Source: Clostridium sp. AWRP (GTDB lineage: Bacteria; Bacillota; Clostridia; Clostridiales; Clostridiaceae). Taken from it: a stretch of DNA of 64,000 nt. Numbering within the stretch: the first letter of the stretch is position 1; every line of letters begins with the position of its first letter. Below are positions 58,794 to 64,000 of this stretch, piece by piece. Both the position numbers and the translations under genes were made by a program. The stretch is from assembly GCF_004006395.2 (NCBI RefSeq), contig NZ_CP029758.2, positions 2,542,001 to 2,606,000 of the forward strand. The letters run 5' to 3'. The notes under the pieces are model-generated. The model saw nothing but the letters and a program-made list of their open reading frames with translations, was not told the origin of the DNA and did not search any database.

Positions 58794-61164
58794 AGTTATT
58801 CTCCTCCCCTTTTTTCAATTTATTTATATGTCTCATTGCTGCCACTGCCTGACCTAACGCTATTCCACCATCATTTGGCGGCAGCAAACTATGAATTAAA
58901 ACTTTAAATCCAAGTTTTCTCAAACATTCCAAACTCATTTTTAATAATAACTGGTTTTGATATACTCCTCCGCTTAACGCTATGGTTTTGATCCCAGTAT
59001 TTCTAGAAGCTTGTATACATCCAGCTGCAATCATATCTGACAATCTTTCATGGAAAAAGTAAGCAAGCATCGCTGCATCTTTCCCTGCTAAAGTTTCCTC
59101 TATAATTTTCTTTACTAAAACATCTGTTGCCAAAATTAACTGTCCATCTGAATTTTTATAAACAAGATTTGAAAGTTCAATACTATCTTCATCAGGAATT
59201 TTGCTGCCACTATTACGAACTGCATGTTTTTCTTCATAAGCTTCTGCTGCAAATTCAAGGGTAGTAGAAGCTTCCCCTTCAAAAGATGATTGTTTTCTGA
59301 TATTCAAGATAGCACTTACAGCATCAAACAAACGCCCTGCACTTGTAGACGTTATACTGTTTATTTTGTTGTCAGCCATCATAAATTGAACATCACAGTT
59401 CTTTTCATCACATAATTTAAGCTGTCTTACAACTTCAGCTGCTTTTGCTTTATCTTTGTATATACTGTAAATCATGGATACTGCAATTCGCCAGCCCTCT
59501 TTAGCTGACATGTCACCACCAATCTGGACAAAAGGTTTTATGCTGCCAAGCCTTTCAAATCCATCATAAGTAGCTTCTAATAGCTCTCCACCCCAAATGG
59601 TTGCATCTGTTCCATATCCTGTTCCATCAAATGAAACTCCTATAACTGGATCAGAATAATCATTTTCAGCCATGCAGGATAAGATATGTGCATAATGATG
59701 TTGAACCTGCAGCACGGGAATTCCAATTTCCTGTGCGGCGTAAGTAGTATTATATTTTGGATGCATGTCGCATGCCACAATTGTTGGCTTCGTCTCAAGC
59801 AAAGTTTCCATTCTTATAATAGACTCTTTCAATGCTTTTACTGTTCTTAAATCTTCCATGTCACCAATATAAGGGGATTGATAAAACAAATCATTTTTGC
59901 CTATACAGAAAGTATTCTTGAGTTCACCTCCAACTGCCAGTACTTCTCCTTTAAATCCCTTTGAAACCATAAACGGCAGCGGTGCATATCCTCTGGAACG
60001 CCTTATCATATAAGGTTTTTCTTCAAAGAAATCCATAACCGAATCATCTGCACGAATACGAATCATTCGGTTATGTGATAAAATAGCATCACACATCTTT
60101 GATAATTCTGTTATTGCATCATTGTCATCCCTGCATATTGGTGCACCTGATGTATTGCCACTTGTCATAACAAGGCAATCCGGCATAACTATATCATCAT
60201 CATATGTAAATATCAAAAGCTGCAAAGGAGCATAGGGAAGCATCACTCCAACCTTGGGATTATCAGGTGCCACAGCATCACAAACCATTCCATTTGGCTT
60301 CCTTTTCAGAAGTATGATTGGTTTCTGATGTCCATCCAATACTTCTTTTTGAACTTTTGTAACTTCACATTCACGTTCCGCAGTTTCCATATCCCGCATC
60401 ATAACTGCAAAAGGTTTTGCAGGTCTTGTCTTTAATTTTCTAAGCCTCTCTACAGCTTTCTGGTTTGACGCATCGCAGCAAAGATGGAAACCTCCAATTC
60501 CCTTTATAGCGGCTACTCCTCCATCACGGATTACTTGTCTTGTATAAGTAATTGCAGCCCTGCCCCGCTCACTTCTTCCAATTAAGTAAACCTCCGGGCC
60601 GCATTCATTGCAGCATACCGGCTGTGCATCATATCTTCGAGTTTCTGCATGAGTATATTCATATTCACACTCCGGGCACATTGGAAATTCACCCATGCTG
60701 GTACGTACACGATCATAAGGCATGGAATCTAAAATAGTAAGTCTTGGTCCGCAGCACGTACAATTTATAAAGGGATGAAGATATCGTCTGTTATTCTTAT
60801 CAAAAAGTTCCCTTTTACACTCTGGACAAATAGCAATATCAGGAGATACAAAAATCTCACCTTGCACATGTTCACTTTCAATAATTTCAAAGTCTTGAAA
60901 TTTTTCCGACTCTCTCTCTTCATGCACATCAATTTTTAATATTGATGAACGCTTTGGAGGATTGTGTTCTAAATCGTACAAAAAACCTTCTAATTCACTT
61001 TCACTGCCTTGAGCCCATATTTCTACATAAGGTCCTTTATTGCATACGCTTCCCCGTATATGATTTTTATCTGCATGACGGCTTACTGTAGGTCTAAATC
61101 CAACTCCCTGTACAATACCATAGACTCTAATTGACAAAGTTTTATAATTTTTCATATCATACAC
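58756..61164 (-). CDS. hypF: Hydrogenase maturation carbamoyltransferase HypF
   Basis: 802 residues, full length. Acylphosphatase domain (GIVQGVGFRPTVSRHADKN), two Zn-finger units (CPECKRELFDKNNRRYLHPF then CTCC; CPECEYEYTHAETRRYDAQP then CCNEC), the YrdC-like domain (GGVAAIKGIGGFHLCCDASN) and the Kae1-like domain with HHYAHILSCMAEN and GVSFDGTGYGTDATIWGGEL are all visible. It makes carbamoyl-adenylate from carbamoyl phosphate and passes it to HypE. The start is GTG at 61164 or ATG 3 codons on; either overlaps the upstream nitrogenase-like gene by up to 13 bp. Confidence 0.96.
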   Translation of the reverse strand: MYDMKNYKTLSIRVYGIVQGVGFRPTVSRHADKNHIRGSVCNKGPYVEIWAQGSESELEGFLYDLEHNPPKRSSILKIDVHEERESEKFQDFEIIESEHVQGEIFVSPDIAICPECKRELFDKNNRRYLHPFINCTCCGPRLTILDSMPYDRVRTSMGEFPMCPECEYEYTHAETRRYDAQPVCCNECGPEVYLIGRSERGRAAITYTRQVIRDGGVAAIKGIGGFHLCCDASNQKAVERLRKLKTRPAKPFAVMMRDMETAERECEVTKVQKEVLDGHQKPIILLKRKPNGMVCDAVAPDNPKVGVMLPYAPLQLLIFTYDDDIVMPDCLVMTSGNTSGAPICRDDNDAITELSKMCDAILSHNRMIRIRADDSVMDFFEEKPYMIRRSRGYAPLPFMVSKGFKGEVLAVGGELKNTFCIGKNDLFYQSPYIGDMEDLRTVKALKESIIRMETLLETKPTIVACDMHPKYNTTYAAQEIGIPVLQVQHHYAHILSCMAENDYSDPVIGVSFDGTGYGTDATIWGGELLEATYDGFERLGSIKPFVQIGGDMSAKEGWRIAVSMIYSIYKDKAKAAEVVRQLKLCDEKNCDVQFMMADNKINSITSTSAGRLFDAVSAILNIRKQSSFEGEASTTLEFAAEAYEEKHAVRNSGSKIPDEDSIELSNLVYKNSDGQLILATDVLVKKIIEETLAGKDAAMLAYFFHERLSDMIAAGCIQASRNTGIKTIALSGGVYQNQLLLKMSLECLRKLGFKVLIHSLLPPNDGGIALGQAVAAMRHINKLKKGEENNYVCRFTSKSCKG

Positions 61165-62213
61165 ATCTTTCCTGAAACTGCAAAATGTGGTGTGCCCACA
61201 TAACTTCCCTTAAAGTTAGGTATTGCACGTTTCAATATATTATCACCTACAATTACATCGTAATTTCCTCGTTCTACAAGTTCTACAAACTGATCCTCTT
61301 CTGTAAGAGAAATATCCTTTGCTTCTTTAAGCTCATCCTTTAGCATAAACCATGAAGCAACTGTTACGTCTGAATTCACATTTTCATTTATTTTATCTCT
61401 AATAGAATTTGCTATAACCTGCTGATGTATTACTAAAACTTTTTTACCCTCAAAACTTTTAAACTGTCCTTTCATCTCATCCTGTAACATATCTCCTACC
61501 AGCGGATAATAAACTTCATAAGGTGTTCCAAATCTCTCTTTTAAATACTGTGCAGCCTTTAATCCAGCAGGTGATACTACTATATTTTTAAATACACTCC
61601 CAGCCGCCTCTACCTTTGACAAATCCGATTCCATACCGTAGCAGTAAACATTTTTGAAATTCTTACATTTTAGTGTCATTTCTATTTTATCTGCTTCCTT
61701 TAAATCACTTACATCAAGTGGGATTGTACCAATTACACCAATACTTTTTTCATCTACTGTGAGGCCATCTTTTGAAAATGTCTTAAACATTTTAAGATAA
61801 GCTTTTTCAGCCCCCACATCATATAAATCCATACCAGTAGTTTCTATGGTAATAACCGGTACATCAAGTTTCTTTTCTGACATCCTCTTTATTGCATTGT
61901 AATCAGTAGCAATAACTGAGGGTACCGGAGTTCCGATAATCGCCGCAAATTTAGCTTTCACTTTTTTAGCAGCATCTGAAAGTTTTGCCACAAGCCTGTC
62001 GTCACGTCCCAGTATAGCATCCATATCACGAAGACCAGCACTGAAAATGGCACTTTTTTCTGCAGCCCATCTGGGCTCATCGAATCCACATACGTTACCA
62101 GCACATCCCCCTGCATCGCAGATAACTATAATTCCCCCAAGCTTATAAAGAACAGATGCTGCACCAGACTGATCTGGTGCAAAAGGTGGTATGTATTTTC
62201 TTAATCCTTTCAT
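61152..62213 (-). CDS. Nitrogenase component 1-like protein, short subunit of set 2
   Basis: 353 residues, collinear with the set 1 short subunit but with a different ligand set. Ala stands at position 19 (SGAASVLYKLGG) where set 1 has Cys, and the third Cys of set 1 is Val (GMDLYDVGAEKA). The Cys37 equivalent is kept (CDAGGCAGNVCGFDEPRW), with two extra cysteines at 32 and 42. ATP-driven partners are the NifH-like 63515 and the 62214 protein. It overlaps hypF. Either it binds its cluster differently or it carries none. Confidence 0.78.
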   Translation of the reverse strand: MKGLRKYIPPFAPDQSGAASVLYKLGGIIVICDAGGCAGNVCGFDEPRWAAEKSAIFSAGLRDMDAILGRDDRLVAKLSDAAKKVKAKFAAIIGTPVPSVIATDYNAIKRMSEKKLDVPVITIETTGMDLYDVGAEKAYLKMFKTFSKDGLTVDEKSIGVIGTIPLDVSDLKEADKIEMTLKCKNFKNVYCYGMESDLSKVEAAGSVFKNIVVSPAGLKAAQYLKERFGTPYEVYYPLVGDMLQDEMKGQFKSFEGKKVLVIHQQVIANSIRDKINENVNSDVTVASWFMLKDELKEAKDISLTEEDQFVELVERGNYDVIVGDNILKRAIPNFKGSYVGTPHFAVSGKMCMI

Positions 62214-63518
62214 CTATGCCTCCTTACCAAAACAATCCAATGAATGTTTTAATTCCTCAAATAATTTTTTTACACCAGCATACCCAAAGGGCTGAATGTC
62301 CTCATTCCAAGGTACATTTACACAATCAGGATGATAGTACTCTGCATCTTTGCCAATGGTTATATCAATCTTTTCTTCACTGCAGTCATAATAAATCATG
62401 GTAGGTTCAAGATTAGAATAAATCTTAGTGTTAGGACTCAATTTTGCAATTTTTCTAATATAAACAAAATCTTCAGCCGTAAGACTAGCATATATTTCAG
62501 CTACTTCAAATCCATATCTTAAAAGTGCCAAGGAGAGCTCAAAAGAATTAGCATTCATTGCTTCACCTACTGCAAAGGTTATATCAGGATAAGCAGCTTT
62601 TAATTCATCTATGGCTTTTTTTGCTTCATCATAATATTTTTGATCATCAAAGCTTGTACCAAGAGCACTGGTGAAAATCCTGTATTGATTCTGCACTTTA
62701 TCTATCTGGTACAGTCTTATAAGCTCTGCTGACGGAATATTCAGTCGTTTCATAATATCATCTGCTGCAAATCTTGCTTCTGGATTCAATACAAGATTAA
62801 AATTTGCCTCTCCCATATGCATATATTCATCGAAATCTTTACAGCGGGAGATCTCATTTATTTTCTTCATGCCAATATGGCGCAGCAAATCATATAGTTC
62901 TGAGGTTTCTATAAGTGGAGCAAAATATCCCAGTATATTAACTGTATCCAGCTTTTTTTCCATTGGTTTAAGAAGCGAATAAATGGACTGCCTTACATGT
63001 ACCATAGGAGGCTTACGGCCTTCTCTTGTTAATGCATACATATAACAGGGAAGAACAGGAATATCCACCCTATCCATAGCTTTTCTGCAAACACGCTCCA
63101 TATCTGTTCCGAGGAGTGCATCAACACATGTAATACAAATCATAACCACTGACGGCATACTTGGTGTACACTTACAAATTTCTTCAACTGCCTGTGGAAT
63201 ATTCTTCAAATGAGCTCCAGTAACAATATCAGTTTCATCCATTACCAGGTAGAACATTCTCTCACTGTATCCACCCTGTTCACTTAATGTTGTTGTATTC
63301 CTGCCGCAGCACCCTGGAGCTACTAAAAGCATAACTGACCCTGGTATTGCTAGTCCTGCTCGCTTAACTCCAAACCCCTGCGCACCAGGTGAATTAAAAG
63401 AAAGAGTTGCTGGTGAACTGTAAATCAAATGAGTATTCGAAATAAGTTCTGCAGGAATATTATCTTTACCTTCTGCGGCTAAATTTTCTGCTGTAATATA
63501 ATATGACTCTTTTTTCAT
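62214..63518 (-). CDS. Nitrogenase component 1-like protein, long subunit of set 2
   Basis: 434 residues. LLVAPGCCGRNTTTLSEQGG (Cys70, Cys71) and MICITCVDALLGTDMERVCR (Cys131) are the component-1 landmarks; the TCVDALLGTD box corresponds to the TCxxEIIGDD of NifK or the CPxGLIGDD of NifD. It abuts the 62213 gene without any gap and its ATG overlaps the NifH-like stop, so the three are translationally coupled. The function of the pair is unknown. Confidence 0.8.
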   Translation of the reverse strand: MKKESYYITAENLAAEGKDNIPAELISNTHLIYSSPATLSFNSPGAQGFGVKRAGLAIPGSVMLLVAPGCCGRNTTTLSEQGGYSERMFYLVMDETDIVTGAHLKNIPQAVEEICKCTPSMPSVVMICITCVDALLGTDMERVCRKAMDRVDIPVLPCYMYALTREGRKPPMVHVRQSIYSLLKPMEKKLDTVNILGYFAPLIETSELYDLLRHIGMKKINEISRCKDFDEYMHMGEANFNLVLNPEARFAADDIMKRLNIPSAELIRLYQIDKVQNQYRIFTSALGTSFDDQKYYDEAKKAIDELKAAYPDITFAVGEAMNANSFELSLALLRYGFEVAEIYASLTAEDFVYIRKIAKLSPNTKIYSNLEPTMIYYDCSEEKIDITIGKDAEYYHPDCVNVPWNEDIQPFGYAGVKKLFEELKHSLDCFGKEA

Positions 63519-64000
63519 TTCATTTCCTCACTTTTAATCAATAATTTGGCTAAATTGAAAAAGCACTCACTTATTGGAAGGTTAGGATCTCCTTCAATAA
63601 CTGTTTTCCCCATCTCCTCAAAATGATTGATATTATTGTCTCTTGGGATATCACCTACAATAGGAAGATGTTCCTTATGGGCAAAATCTTTTACTTTTTC
63701 TTCTTCATTTTCAATATTTCTATGATTGAATACGATACCAAACACCTTTGCATAACCTCTATCTGCAAAATTTTTAACTGCACTATTTATATTATTTGCT
63801 GCATAGAGGGCCATTTTTTCACCAGAAGTAACAATTAGTACTTTTTCAGCATATCCTTCACGAATAGGTGCTGCAAATCCACCGCAAACTACATCGCCTA
63901 AAACATCATAAAGTACAACATCTGGCTTATATTCTTCAAAAAGATTTAAATCCTCCAATAAATTAAATGTAGTAATAATTCCTCTGCCTGCACAACCAAG
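63515..64000 (-). CDS. NifH-like ATP-dependent reductase, set 2 (cut by the window edge)
   Basis: Partial: only the C-terminal 161 residues are visible and the frame stays open to base 64000. The visible part begins LGCAGRGIITTFNLLEDL, containing the first cluster Cys, and continues with DVVLYDVLGDVVCGGFAAPI, the second cluster Cys. A TTG within the frame at 63958 is not the start. It matches the set 1 NifH-like protein in the Switch II region and should reduce the 62214/61152 pair. Its P-loop lies outside the window. Confidence 0.9.
   Translation of the reverse strand, partial: LGCAGRGIITTFNLLEDLNLFEEYKPDVVLYDVLGDVVCGGFAAPIREGYAEKVLIVTSGEKMALYAANNINSAVKNFADRGYAKVFGIVFNHRNIENEEEKVKDFAHKEHLPIVGDIPRDNNINHFEEMGKTVIEGDPNLPISECFFNLAKLLIKSEEMK

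Overview
The window is low-GC, densely packed, Gram-positive anaerobe DNA. Strong AGGAGG-type ribosome sites, frequent TTG starts, sigma-54 promoters, ferredoxins, nitrogenase-like proteins, a B12 riboswitch and a bacterial microcompartment shell gene point to Clostridium sensu stricto, possibly an acetogen or relative. The species cannot be fixed from the sequence alone.

Left part (1-22.4 kb): a probable metal or metal-chelate acquisition island. It holds two Opp/Nik-type ABC importers (three substrate-binding lipoproteins), three SAM methyltransferases, an aspartoacylase-like deacylase, a MATE exporter, a His-rich small protein, an ECF S-component and a stand-alone CobN N-terminal-like protein. 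A sigma-54 enhancer-binding protein (EBP, 17979-19394) sits in the middle. Around it I read GG-N10-GC promoters in front of nearly every transcription unit, and triplets of a 13-bp palindrome (TATCATTATGATA type) that are probable EBP sites. Two of these promoters (19556, 21240) and a third (1084, minus strand) do not face a gene. Each is followed after about 100-130 nt by a strong terminator, so they look like a family of sigma-54-dependent small RNAs. A cobalamin riboswitch controls a gene leaving the window at the left edge.

Middle part (22.5-49.5 kb): first, an operon of two uroporphyrinogen-decarboxylase-superfamily proteins and two transporters with a divergent PucR-type regulator. Then come an orphan PduB-type shell protein and a MarR-linked fumarate-reductase-like flavoprotein/[2Fe-2S] cassette. 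These are followed by a Cys-rich four-helix protein, two chemoreceptors, a cyclophilin, a lantibiotic-immunity-type ABC transporter (LanFEG) with its two-component system, and an orphan small protein resembling the C-terminal domain of Cas8b/Csh1. The part closes with topoisomerase III, a 220-bp palindromic element and a DEAD-box helicase.

Right part (49.6-64 kb): a TIM-barrel/Tm-1-like gene pair is followed by an AraC regulator whose sensor domain is a copy of the TIM-barrel enzyme. Then comes the most striking locus, a tightly overlapped minus-strand operon. From upstream to downstream it encodes a nitrogenase-like set (NifH-like cut by the window edge, plus two component-1-like proteins), then HypF, HypC, HypD and HypE, then a second nitrogenase-like set. 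Hyp proteins make the Fe(CN)2CO unit of [NiFe] hydrogenase. Here they are translationally interlocked with nitrogenase-like proteins, with no hydrogenase subunit, hypA or hypB in view.
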